DNA from: Peptoclostridium acidaminophilum DSM 3953
Lineage (GTDB): Bacteria > Bacillota > Clostridia > Peptostreptococcales > Peptostreptococcaceae
Assembly: GCF_000597865.1 (NCBI RefSeq)
Contig: NZ_CP007452.1
Location: 2,115,183 to 2,179,182 of the forward strand
Direction: 5' to 3'
DNA: 64,000 nucleotides
Made by a program: the position numbers and the translations under genes. The stretch's first letter is position 1, and each line of letters starts with the position of its first letter. Below, in pieces: positions 18,142 through 25,952 of the stretch. Under the pieces are notes generated by a model. The model worked only from the letters and a program-made list of their open reading frames with translations, ran no database searches and was not told where the DNA came from.

Positions 18142-18732
18142 ATGGAACTCAACATATGCATAGACATCGACGGAACCGTTACGGAGCCCTACTACTGGCT
18201 CGAGAGGGCCAACCGACACTTCGGCGTGGACATGAAGCCTTCAGAAGTTACATGCTATGAAATCCACAAAGTGCTTGGCATTCCCCGCGAGGATTATGTT
18301 GATTTTTACAACGACGTGTGCTTTGATATACACTCGGGCGCACGCATAAGAGAATATGCAGCGCAGGTACTCCAGGACATTGCCTCGTACTGCAGGCTTG
18401 ACTATGTCAGCGCCAGGCATAAAAAGCTGGACAGCCTAACTCACATGTGGCTTATGGAGAATGATGTCCACCTGGGCGAAGTTCACCTGCTCGGCTCACA
18501 CTACAAGGTCGACAAGGCAAGGGAGCTACTCTGCGACATATTCATAGAGGACAGGTATGAAAACGCCCTGGAGCTTTCAGCCGCCGGCTTCTATGTACTG
18601 CTTATAGACTGCGAATACAACCGTGGACCGCTGCCCGAGGGCGTAGTGCGCGTTTATGACTGGAACCATATAGGCTATGAAATCGGAAAATATGCAGACA
18701 ACCTCATAAAAAAGGAACAGGAGATCGCTTAG
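18142..18732 (+). CDS. HAD-family 5'(3')-deoxyribonucleotidase-like protein
   Basis: 196 aa. N-terminal nucleophile motif IDIDGTVTEP (D-x-D-G-T), Thr/Ser motif YVSARHKK, Lys in YKVDKARE and acidic FIEDRYENA give the four HAD motifs; the order and length resemble the NT5C-like nucleotidases (PF06941). Likely a cytoplasmic phosphatase acting on nucleotides or related monophosphates. ATAAGGAGTG precedes the ATG. Its last codons overlap its own terminator. Confidence 0.8.
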   Translation: MELNICIDIDGTVTEPYYWLERANRHFGVDMKPSEVTCYEIHKVLGIPREDYVDFYNDVCFDIHSGARIREYAAQVLQDIASYCRLDYVSARHKKLDSLTHMWLMENDVHLGEVHLLGSHYKVDKARELLCDIFIEDRYENALELSAAGFYVLLIDCEYNRGPLPEGVVRVYDWNHIGYEIGKYADNLIKKEQEIA

Positions 18733-18754
18733 ATTGTCTCCGGTTCCTTTTTTT
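18709..18754 (+). terminator. Terminator overlapping the end of the HAD gene
   Basis: AAAAAGGAACAGGAGA, ~11-nt loop, TCTCCGGTTCCTTTTTTT. The stem starts inside the last codons of the gene. Confidence 0.85.
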
Positions 18755-18839
18755 ACTTTCTATATGTTTCAACAGTACAATTCAAGATTATTACAGCCAT
18801 TTTTTCTCTGATAGCTATTATATATGGGAGGTGCTTTGC

Positions 18840-19136
18840 ATGTGCAGAGTGATGTCAAGCATTGACAATTTCAAGGTGCTTCAGACGGGACGTGACTATG
18901 TAGTTGTGAACGCAAGCGGAGGCTACGAGAACCACAGCCATTTTGAGAGTTATAAGGGTGCTGTTACGTGCATCGATCTGATAAAGAGAAGAAAAGTGCC
19001 CAAATCCTCATATCTGATAAAGGCGGCCATGCGGCTGACCACCGACAGCGATTACAGGCGTGACCTCGAAAGGATAGGCGAGAAGAGGCTACAAAAGCAA
19101 AGGTACATAAACATAGGGTGCAAGGGTAGATAGACC
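18840..19136 (+). CDS. Small basic protein of unknown function
   Basis: About 97 aa. The ATG at 18840 has GGGAGGTG 7 nt upstream; an alternative GTG lies 9 bp earlier. Begins MCRVMSSIDNFKVLQTGRDYVVVN; the C-terminal half is Arg/Lys-rich with helical character. No membrane segment or recognised domain. The start of the phn remnant region follows. Confidence 0.6.
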
Positions 19137-19221
19137 CTTGAAATGTCATCGCGAGGCAGCGATTTTCATGATGTAACTGTGATTTGCGATTTTACACTAA
19201 TCTGACAAAAGGAGATTATGC

Positions 19222-20325
19222 ATGAAAACATACAAGCTTTTGACTCCAGGACCTCTAACAACCACCAAATCTGTAAAAGAAGAAATGCTAATCGACCGCT
19301 GTACCTGGGACGATGAATACAAGATGATAACCCAAAAGATAAGAAACCAGCTGCTTGAAATAGCCAGTGCGCCTTCTGAGCGCTACACTACAGTGCTTAT
19401 GCAAGGCAGCGGGAGCTTCGGAGTAGAAGCTACTCTGTGTACGGCGATTTCAACTTGCGACAAATGTCTCCTTCTAATCAACGGAGCCTACGGCGAAAGG
19501 ATTGCGGCCATGGCTGATCGTCTCGGCATACACCACACTGTCTATGCCACCAAATGTGACTCGATTCACGATATAGGCCGCATACGAAATATTCTTGAAA
19601 ACGACTACACAATAACACATATTGTGATGGTTCACTGCGAAACGACTACCGGAATACTCAATCCCCTTGAGGAAGTTGCCAGGATATCACTCGAGTTCGG
19701 CAAGACACTTATTGTCGATGCGATGAGCAGTTTCGGCGGCATTCCAATAGATATGCAAAGCCTTGGCATAGATTTTCTAATAAGCAGCGCCAACAAATGC
19801 ATTCAAGGTGTTCCCGGATTCAGCTTTGTCATAGCCAGAAAAGACAAGCTCTCAATGTGCAAGGGCCACTCAAGTAGCCTTGCACTTGACCTTTACGACC
19901 AGTGGAGGGCGATGGATAAGAGCGGGAAATGGAGGTACACTTCCCCCACGCATGTCGTGGCTGCATTTGCAAAGGCTCTCGATGAGCTCGAGGCTGAAGG
20001 CGGCGTTTCAGCAAGACATGTGCGCTACCACAAAAACAACGTACTTTTGAGAAGTCGGCTAAGTGAAGCTGGAATAGAGTCTTACATCGCCAGTGAGCTC
20101 CAATCACCTATAATAACAACATTCCTTTTCCCTGACGAAGACTTTGACTTTGAATGCTTCTATAGCCATGTCAAGGATCGCGGCTATATAATGTATCCCG
20201 GCAAGCTTACCGACAAAGACACCTTCCGGATAGGCAACATTGGAGAAATCTACGAGGAAAACACGCTTGAACTGTGCAATATAATTGAAGACTACATGAG
20301 GGGGCGTGAACTACCCCCACTTTAG
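19222..20325 (+). CDS. phnW: 2-aminoethylphosphonate-pyruvate transaminase
   Basis: 367 aa, class V PLP aminotransferase. Converts 2-aminoethylphosphonate + pyruvate to phosphonoacetaldehyde + alanine. Motifs: LLTPGPLTTT at the N-terminus, MQGSGSFGVEA, VHCETTTGILNP, VDAMSSFGG (PLP Asp) and SSANKCIQGVPG (Schiff-base Lys). AAAAGGAG precedes the ATG. The last six codons and the stop come from the end of an IS200/IS605 element; without the insertion the frame would end ...Y-M-R-G-R-stop, so activity is probably kept. The expected partner phnX is only a fragment downstream. Confidence 0.92.
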   Translation: MKTYKLLTPGPLTTTKSVKEEMLIDRCTWDDEYKMITQKIRNQLLEIASAPSERYTTVLMQGSGSFGVEATLCTAISTCDKCLLLINGAYGERIAAMADRLGIHHTVYATKCDSIHDIGRIRNILENDYTITHIVMVHCETTTGILNPLEEVARISLEFGKTLIVDAMSSFGGIPIDMQSLGIDFLISSANKCIQGVPGFSFVIARKDKLSMCKGHSSSLALDLYDQWRAMDKSGKWRYTSPTHVVAAFAKALDELEAEGGVSARHVRYHKNNVLLRSRLSEAGIESYIASELQSPIITTFLFPDEDFDFECFYSHVKDRGYIMYPGKLTDKDTFRIGNIGEIYEENTLELCNIIEDYMRGRELPPL

Positions 20326-20412
20326 AAGTGGGAGCTTCTTGGTCAATAGAGCTACCGCTCCAAGTTTACCCAAGCTCCTAAGGTCGTCCCGACCTCGAAA
20401 ATACCAAAACTA
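20306..20412 (-). ncRNA. Predicted omega RNA (reRNA) segment at the tnpB 3' side
   Basis: In IS605 elements the RNA guiding TnpB is encoded by the region from the tnpB 3' end to the right end, with the guide copied from flanking DNA. The interval here has structured GC blocks (GGAGCTTGGG, CCAAGAAGCTCCC) and the terminal hairpin. By this model the guide would read into the phnW 3' end, starting G-C-C-C-C-C-T-C-A-T-G. Position inferred from family knowledge, not shown by the sequence alone. Confidence 0.5.
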
Positions 20413-21483
20413 TTATATTAGTTTCAGCAAATTTTTTGCCGCGTTTATATCACGCTCGTGTACTGCTCTACACTCAGGGCAAGTCCACTTTCTTAGTCCA
20501 AGATTTTTGACTTCTGGATTTTTATATCCGCAGTCTGAACATAATTGAGAACTGGCATAATTCGATGGTGCGATAACCAAATCTCTGCCATTCCACTTAG
20601 ACTTGTATTCAAGCATTGTCCTAAACATGCTCCACGACACTTCGGATATGGCTTTTGCGAGACAATGATTCTTCAGCATATTCTTCACTTTGAGGTCTTC
20701 AATCGCTATTGCTTGGTTTTCGCTGACGATTTTAGAACTAGCCTTATGAAGAAAGTCTTTGCGCTGATTGGCAATCTTCTCATGCAGCTTGGCTACTTTG
20801 AGCCTTGCTTTGGCTCTGTTGCTGCTGCCCTTGGCTTTGCGCGATAAATTTTTTTGCAGTTTGGCAAGCCTTTTTTCCGAATTTCTAAGCCATTTAGGAT
20901 TCGGGAACACTTTACCGTTTGAACAGATGGCAAAATCCTTTAGGCCTACGTCAATGCCGACTTTATTTTCTGCTTTCGGCAATGGCGCAAGCTCAGTGTC
21001 AACTAACACAGATATGAAATGTTTGCCTGATGAGGTTTTGGAAACGGTACACGACTTGATCAATCCATCGAAATCTCTGTGCTGTTTGACTCTGACTTTG
21101 GATTTGAGCTTTGGTAACTTAATGTAGCCATCTTCAATGGTGACTGTGCCCTTTTGATTGTTGGTCGTGTAGGCGTGCCTATTGGACTTCTTCGACTTGA
21201 ATCTCGGAAAACCCACGGACTTATCTCGAAAGAAGTTCTTGTACGCCTTGTTTAGATTGAGTTGAGCATTTGCAAGAGCTAAGCTGTCTACTTCTTTGAG
21301 CCACTCAAACTCCTTCTTGTACTCGGCAGGAGTGTTGTTTAAGCTCTTGCCAGTTTGCTTGTAATACTCGATTCTGTCTGCAAGCATTCTGTTGTAGACG
21401 AATCTGACACAGCCGAAGCACTTGGCGAAGTATTCTCTTTGCTCTGCATTTGGATAGATTCGATACTTGTAAGCTCTTAGCAT
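20413..21483 (-). CDS. tnpB: TnpB, RNA-guided nuclease of IS200/IS605
   Basis: 356 aa, close to the typical ~400 aa. RuvC-like active site present: D in GIDVGLKD, E in [11 protein letters not shown] in ERDINAAKN. Zinc finger CSDCG...CPEC in the C-terminal part. N-terminal helix-turn-helix region [25 protein letters not shown] before the ATG overlaps the tnpA stop. All catalytic residues are intact, so it should cut DNA matching its guide next to the element's TAM. Confidence 0.95.
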   Translation of the reverse strand: MLRAYKYRIYPNAEQREYFAKCFGCVRFVYNRMLADRIEYYKQTGKSLNNTPAEYKKEFEWLKEVDSLALANAQLNLNKAYKNFFRDKSVGFPRFKSKKSNRHAYTTNNQKGTVTIEDGYIKLPKLKSKVRVKQHRDFDGLIKSCTVSKTSSGKHFISVLVDTELAPLPKAENKVGIDVGLKDFAICSNGKVFPNPKWLRNSEKRLAKLQKNLSRKAKGSSNRAKARLKVAKLHEKIANQRKDFLHKASSKIVSENQAIAIEDLKVKNMLKNHCLAKAISEVSWSMFRTMLEYKSKWNGRDLVIAPSNYASSQLCSDCGYKNPEVKNLGLRKWTCPECRAVHERDINAAKNLLKLI

Positions 21484-21489
21484 AGCGGT

Positions 21490-21894
21490 TCACCTCGCTT
21501 TCTGACCTTGGCTTTCGATGTACTGTCTGACAATATCAATGGGCGCACCACCTGTAGTTAGCAGGCAGTAACTCTTGCTCCAAAAGTATTCTTTCCACAA
21601 ATATTGCTTGATAGTTGGAAACTCTTTCTTAATCAGCCGACTGCTTGCACTCTTATACGCATTTATAAACTTTGATATTTCTGAGTTTGGACAGCCTCTA
21701 AACAAGACATGGACATGATCTTTGTCGTGATTCCATTCTTCAATAGTGATTCCGTACTTTGGAGATATATATTCGAAAATTTCTCTCAGTCTGTTGGAAA
21801 TAGCACAATCTATTACCTTACGACGATATTTTACAACTAATATCAAGTGGTAACTCAATTTGAATACTGAATGATTGTTTGTATCAAGAATCAT
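21490..21894 (-). CDS. tnpA: TnpA, Y1 HUH single-strand transposase of IS200/IS605
   Basis: 134 aa from the ATG at 21894 (GAGGTGATGCCA upstream; alternative in-frame starts lie 6 and 30 bp upstream). HUH motif in DHVHVLF and catalytic Tyr in IVRQYIESQ. Family enzymes excise and insert single-stranded DNA at a short target recognised through the left-end guide sequence. Ends 6 bp before the tnpB start; the two genes are co-transcribed. Confidence 0.93.
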   Translation of the reverse strand: MILDTNNHSVFKLSYHLILVVKYRRKVIDCAISNRLREIFEYISPKYGITIEEWNHDKDHVHVLFRGCPNSEISKFINAYKSASSRLIKKEFPTIKQYLWKEYFWSKSYCLLTTGGAPIDIVRQYIESQGQKAR

Positions 21895-22043
21895 TGGCAT
21901 CACCTCGTATTCATTGTATACCACAGATTCTGTTTCATAAACTATTTTTGCCTTACGGCAGGGCTATCCATCCCCACCCTACGCTCTCACTATCGTGAGC
22001 AAGGTGGCCTTGAGAGTGGGGAATTCCGCCCCATTCGTTAAAA

Positions 22044-22421
22044 ATGCATAGAGTAGAAGATGAACCCGACGTTGATCAGCTCTACTCCAGATTCGAGCCT
22101 CTGCTTATGGAATCTATTGCCGAGTACGCAAGTCCGTTGCCGGGGGTTGTAGAAACCGTCCGGATGCTCAGACTCAAAGGACTCAAAATAGGGTCTACCA
22201 CCGGCTATACCGACAGCATGATGGCTCTTGTGGCCGAAGTTGCAATGGCAAAAGGGTACAGCCCTGACATCTGGGTTACGCCTGATTCCACCAGCTCGTG
22301 CGGAAGACCTCGCCCATACATGATATTCAAGAACATGGAGGCTTTGAGGCTTTCTTCAACCTGGAGTGTTGTAAAGCTTGGAGACACTATAACCGACATA
22401 AAGCGCATTTCCCTCAGTTAA
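22044..22421 (+). pseudogene. phnX: phnX fragment (phosphonoacetaldehyde hydrolase), truncated at both ends
   Basis: The 125-codon frame matches the central part of phosphonatase: YASPLPGVVETVRMLRLKGLKIGSTTGY (cap and motif II), then VTPDSTSSCGRPRPYMIFKNME and VKLGDTITDIK (motif IV). The N-terminal catalytic D-x-D/Lys region (~95 residues) is missing and the last ~80 residues are replaced by a terminator-like hairpin. The enzyme would be inactive. The reconstructed pre-insertion site places this fragment directly after the phnW stop, so the N-terminal loss predates the IS insertion. Confidence 0.8.
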
Positions 22422-22443
22422 ACGCTAAGGGCAATGCGCTTTT
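22400..22443. terminator. Terminator-like hairpin after the phnX remnant
   Basis: AAGCGCATT-TCCCT, 13-nt loop, AGGG-CAATGCGCTTTT. It serves the plus strand and sits at the end of the convergent ABC operon. Confidence 0.6.
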
Positions 22444-22448
22444 GATTG

Positions 22449-23237
22449 TCATCTGCATTTTTCCTCGTATTTCTTGCAGTACTTGCAGTATATCGGATAC
22501 ACCTCCTGCCAGAAGCCCTCGTCGTTTATGGCATCTGTGGGGTAGTCCTTTTGTACCCGACCGTCTACTATTTCTACTATCCTGTCTGATTTTGAGGCTA
22601 TTCTCCTGTCATGGGTTACGACTATGAACGTCGTATTGAGCTCCTTGTTTATGTTCCTGAGAAGCTCGTAAACCTGGCTTGTCGATTCGGTGTCCAGGTT
22701 ACCCGTGGGCTCGTCGGCGAGCACTATCGGGGGAGTGTTTATCAGCGAGCGCGCTATTGCCACCCTCTGCTGCTGGCCTCCCGAAAGCTCTGAAGGCTTG
22801 CTGTTCATCTTTTCGGAAAGTCCCACCATTGAAAGGAGCTCCTTCGCCCGCTCCTGCAACCTTGGGGACGGACTCCTGCTCATTATCCACGAGGGCATGA
22901 GCACGTTTTCCAACGCCGTGAACGCAGGCAACAGGTAGTGGAACTGGAATATGAAACCAAGGCTCCTGTTCCTGAAATCCGAGAGCTCTATGTCGTCCAT
23001 GCGCGTAGTGTCTTTTCCATCTATGAAAAGCTCTCCCGTCGTGGGGCGGTCGAGTGCTCCTATTATGTTCAGGAGGGTGCTCTTGCCCGAACCTGACGGC
23101 CCGATTATGGACATGAACTCGCCCTTTTTTATCTCAAGGTCTATGTCAAACAGGACCTGGTTCTTAACTGTCTTGCCGTAGACCTTTGTTATTTTGCTTG
23201 CCTTTAGCATCATGTCGCCTTCTGCCTGTCTATCCAT
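22449..23237 (-). CDS. ABC transporter ATPase, MacB/LolD type
   Basis: 262 aa. Walker A GPSGSGKST, Q-loop FQFHYLLPAFTALENV, signature LSGGQQQRVAIARSL, Walker B IVLADEPTG and H-loop VTHD are complete. Starts inside the permease gene (8-bp overlap, GAGGTGATAAGA upstream). The LPAFTALENVLMP and NLDTE patterns place it with ATPases of FtsX-type permeases. Unusual: after the ATPase fold there is a short tail with three Cys (Y-C-K-Y-C-K-K-Y-E-E-K-C-R). Partner of the next two genes. Confidence 0.92.
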   Translation of the reverse strand: MDRQAEGDMMLKASKITKVYGKTVKNQVLFDIDLEIKKGEFMSIIGPSGSGKSTLLNIIGALDRPTTGELFIDGKDTTRMDDIELSDFRNRSLGFIFQFHYLLPAFTALENVLMPSWIMSRSPSPRLQERAKELLSMVGLSEKMNSKPSELSGGQQQRVAIARSLINTPPIVLADEPTGNLDTESTSQVYELLRNINKELNTTFIVVTHDRRIASKSDRIVEIVDGRVQKDYPTDAINDEGFWQEVYPIYCKYCKKYEEKCR

Positions 23238-24438
23238 TTCTTATCACCTCTATCGGATCAAGTCCCGCTGAGCGCCTTGCGGGTATGAGGGCAGAAAGCG
23301 TGCCTGTAATTAGCGCTATTGCCGCTATGCCAATGATCGCCAGGGGTCTTATTCTTATATCAAAGGTTGGCTGTCCGCTTTGAAGTGAGGTTCCGAGTAT
23401 GAAACCCTCTATGAGAATAATACCCAAGACTATGCCTATTGCCGAACCCGCTGTTCCAAGTATAGCTCCCTGAAGCAGGAATACACGAGCTATGCTCCTT
23501 GGCCTCATGCCCATGGCCTTTAGTATGCCTATCTCCTTTGACTTTTGAACGACCGACACCGCAAGCACGCTTGATATGCCCAGGGCCACTGCCGCAATTA
23601 CAAAAGCCTGTATCGTGTATGAAGATGAGCTCTGGCTCCTCAATGCCGTAAGCAGCGATGCGTTCTCGTCCTTCCAGTTATTCACTCCCGCATCCGGCAG
23701 CGAGACCGCTATATTTTTGTCTATTGAATCGGCCGCAAACACATCCTCCACCTGGAGCTCTATCTGTGTCACATAGTTAAGGGAGCCAAAGAGGCTCTGG
23801 GCTCTCTTTATATCCATGAAGACCAATCCTTCGTTGACCGCCTCGCTCTCCAGGTCGAAAATACCTGATACAGTAAAATCCGAGCTGACGCCGCTTGGAA
23901 GCCTGAGCATAATACTTGCTCCAGGCTCAATTCCGTATTTCTTAGCAAGGGCTGTGCCTATAAGTACGCTGCTGCCGCTTACATCAAACCTGCCGCCTGC
24001 AAGCCTCTCGCTAATGTCATATATCCTGTCGGCCCTTTCTATTGACACGCCTTTAATTGTAACAGGCGTGCTGTCCCCGGATTTCATTGCAAAACCACTT
24101 CCCGACACCACAGGAGACACTGCTGTAATGCTTTCATTCTTGTCTAAAAGTTCTGTTATCTGCTGGTAGTTTCTCAGTCTTTCTCTTTCGACTGGTATGT
24201 TGCCACTTGTCGCTACCGAGCTCTCATTGCGAAGAGACGACTGATTGTGCTTGGCTCCCGCTATTGTTATGTGGGGGCTGGTGCCTATAGTCCTGTTTAT
24301 AAGATCCTCCTGCAGACTTGTTATGAGCGAGCCAAGAAAAACCTGAACTGCCACGCCCGCTGATATCCCAAGGAGTATGAGGAGAGTCTGCATTCTTCCT
24401 TCCTTGAGGAATCTCATTCCTATTTTCAACTCAAGCAT
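23230..24438 (-). CDS. FtsX/MacB-type ABC permease
   Basis: 402 aa. One TM near the N-terminus (LLILLGISAGVAVQVFLGSLI), a large extracytoplasmic MacB-PCD-like domain (about residues 40-260), then three C-terminal TMs containing SVVQKSKEIGILKAMGM, the FtsX-family hallmark. Such permeases do not transport across the membrane in the classic way but power extrusion with an adaptor protein, which is the gene directly upstream (1-bp gap). Substrate unknown: peptide, antibiotic or lipoprotein export are candidates. Confidence 0.9.
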   Translation of the reverse strand: MLELKIGMRFLKEGRMQTLLILLGISAGVAVQVFLGSLITSLQEDLINRTIGTSPHITIAGAKHNQSSLRNESSVATSGNIPVERERLRNYQQITELLDKNESITAVSPVVSGSGFAMKSGDSTPVTIKGVSIERADRIYDISERLAGGRFDVSGSSVLIGTALAKKYGIEPGASIMLRLPSGVSSDFTVSGIFDLESEAVNEGLVFMDIKRAQSLFGSLNYVTQIELQVEDVFAADSIDKNIAVSLPDAGVNNWKDENASLLTALRSQSSSSYTIQAFVIAAVALGISSVLAVSVVQKSKEIGILKAMGMRPRSIARVFLLQGAILGTAGSAIGIVLGIILIEGFILGTSLQSGQPTFDIRIRPLAIIGIAAIALITGTLSALIPARRSAGLDPIEVIRNG

Positions 24439-24439
24439 G

Positions 24440-25657
24440 CTAATTCACCTGCCCGCCCAGGCTTACTCTTTGCCCGTCTCTGAGTCCTTCTGGTCTTAGT
24501 ACCTTGTCTCCCTGGGAGATACCTTTTTCAACTATCAGCTTGCCCAGCGACGGGTTAATGCTCGCCTGTATCTCAGTCTTTACAGCCTTGCCGGATCTAT
24601 ATGCGAATACATAGCTCCTGCCGTCGTCTGATATTACGTATTCGCTTGGGAGCGCTATGGCAGCCTTGTACTCTCCGATTTTTATGTCCGCATCAACAGT
24701 GAGATCCTTTACGAGCACTTCATCGTCTTCAAGAGGCTTGATCCTTATTTTCACCGTGCCGGTTTCTCCCTCGACAGAAGGGCTTATATAATCCAGCCTG
24801 CCGCCTATTCTCTTTTCCGGATATGCCTTTGGCGATATTACAGCCTCCTGACCTACCTTCAAAAGCGCCAGGTCCTGTTCGTCAACCATTATTCCCACAT
24901 ATCTGCTCCGAGGGTTGCCGATATGGAAGAGCAATTGCCCCGCCTGTACAAACTCTCCCCGCTCCGCCTGCCTGTAAATCATTATCCCACTAATCGGGGA
25001 ATAAAGCGTATGCTCCGCTATCTGCCTTCTTAGCTGCTCAATGTAAGATGCGCTCTTCTCCACCTGTGAAAGCTTCTCCTTCCTCAGGCTTCCGCCATCC
25101 GAAAGGGCCTCCAGCCTTATTGTCGCCTTTTCAAGCTCGGCTGCCAGTATATCCAGTCTGCTCTTGGAATTGTCCAGCTCCTGCTTTGAAATACCACCCA
25201 TCTCATATAGCGATTTGACTCTCTCATGTGCATCATATGCAGCCGAATACTCAAGACTTGCCTGCTCGTAGTCCTTTGCAGCCAAAGGATAGTCTCTGCT
25301 TATGAGGTTTTCATAGCCGGCTCTGGCCGATGCAAGGTCTGAGAGCGCCTTCGAAAGCTCCAGCCGCCTCTCGCTTGAGTCGAGCACTGCAAGCACATCT
25401 CCCTGCGATACGCTGTCGCCTTCGCTTTTTTTGATATCCGTTATTGTCCCCGGCACCTTCGCCCTTATCTCCGCCGATTCCTCAAGCGCCACCCTTCCCG
25501 TGCAGAGCAGAGTCCTAGCGTAGTCCTTTGCACTGACATCTATATAGTCAACCTTTGCAGGGCGAGAGAACAAAAAAATCGCTGCTACCACCGCCAGCAG
25601 TATGCCCACTGCAAAGTATATCTTTGTTTTTCTCCTAGAATCCAATACTTGGCTCAT
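24440..25657 (-). CDS. HlyD/MacA-like efflux adaptor protein
   Basis: 405 aa from the ATG at 25657 (AGGGAGATGAG upstream). Single N-terminal TM anchor (residues about 13-31), then barrel-sandwich/lipoyl half (AKVPGTITDIKKSEGDSVSQGDVLAVLD), a long coiled-coil hairpin (about 80-200), second lipoyl half (LYSPISGIMIYRQAERGEFVQAGQLLF) and a C-terminal beta-barrel. Role: periplasmic-like adaptor of a MacAB-type exporter encoded by the next two genes. The long open frame further upstream runs through the MITE-like repeat and is not real coding. Confidence 0.9.
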   Translation of the reverse strand: MSQVLDSRRKTKIYFAVGILLAVVAAIFLFSRPAKVDYIDVSAKDYARTLLCTGRVALEESAEIRAKVPGTITDIKKSEGDSVSQGDVLAVLDSSERRLELSKALSDLASARAGYENLISRDYPLAAKDYEQASLEYSAAYDAHERVKSLYEMGGISKQELDNSKSRLDILAAELEKATIRLEALSDGGSLRKEKLSQVEKSASYIEQLRRQIAEHTLYSPISGIMIYRQAERGEFVQAGQLLFHIGNPRSRYVGIMVDEQDLALLKVGQEAVISPKAYPEKRIGGRLDYISPSVEGETGTVKIRIKPLEDDEVLVKDLTVDADIKIGEYKAAIALPSEYVISDDGRSYVFAYRSGKAVKTEIQASINPSLGKLIVEKGISQGDKVLRPEGLRDGQRVSLGGQVN

Positions 25658-25720
25658 ATTTGTCTCATCTCCCTTCATAAAATAGCAGGCATCAAAGTCT
25701 GGGAACAGGGATGTTGTTGT

Positions 25721-25910
25721 GAATCCAAATGGAATAAAGCAGGCCTGATTTAATGAGTTTTGAATGATTTCCTGGCGAAATGCATGAATGAAATCGCAGG
25801 AGTTTTGAGTGTCTGAGCATAGCGAGTTCTCAAAATTCCAGATTTCAGAGTGCATGAGCCAATCGGAAATCACAAAACGAAATTTAAAGGCCAATTATTT
25901 CTTTGGATTC
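25721..25910. repeat. Full-length MITE-like palindromic repeat
   Basis: 190 bp. Terminal inverted repeats GAATCCAAATGGAATAA / TTATTTCTTTGGATTC; almost the whole unit folds back on itself (GTTTTGAATGATTTCC with GGAAATCACAAAAC; GAGTTTTGAG with CTCAAAATTC), leaving an apex around GTCTGAGCATAGCGAGTT. It lies 64 bp upstream of the adaptor gene start and shares both ends with the shorter copy at 10965-11046. No ORF: non-autonomous element. Confidence 0.8.
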
Positions 25911-25952
25911 ATATGATGCAAGCCAAAAGAACTGTCCCCTTGTAATTTTGTT

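Larger units (their letters stand above)
20306..22036 (-). mobile_element. Complete IS200/IS605-family insertion sequence (tnpA + tnpB)
   Basis: Both genes on the minus strand with sub-terminal palindromes at the ends instead of terminal inverted repeats, as expected for HUH elements. The right end carries CCCACTT-CTAA-AGTGGG and ends GTAGTTCAC (complement at 20306-20314); the left end has TGGGG-CGGAATT-CCCCA next to the flank TTTTTAAC (complement at 22037-22044). Joining the two flanks restores an uninterrupted phnW ending in TAA without target duplication. Both ORFs look intact, so the element may be active. Confidence 0.88.

Noticed and set aside
22449-22475. Possible Sec readthrough at the TGA ending the ABC ATPase (K-C-R-TGA)
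   Set aside because: Only seven codons follow before the next stop and they run into a terminator hairpin; ordinary stop.
25658-25894. 79-codon N-terminal extension of the efflux adaptor
   Set aside because: It runs through the MITE-like repeat; a good ribosome binding site and the membrane anchor start at 25657.
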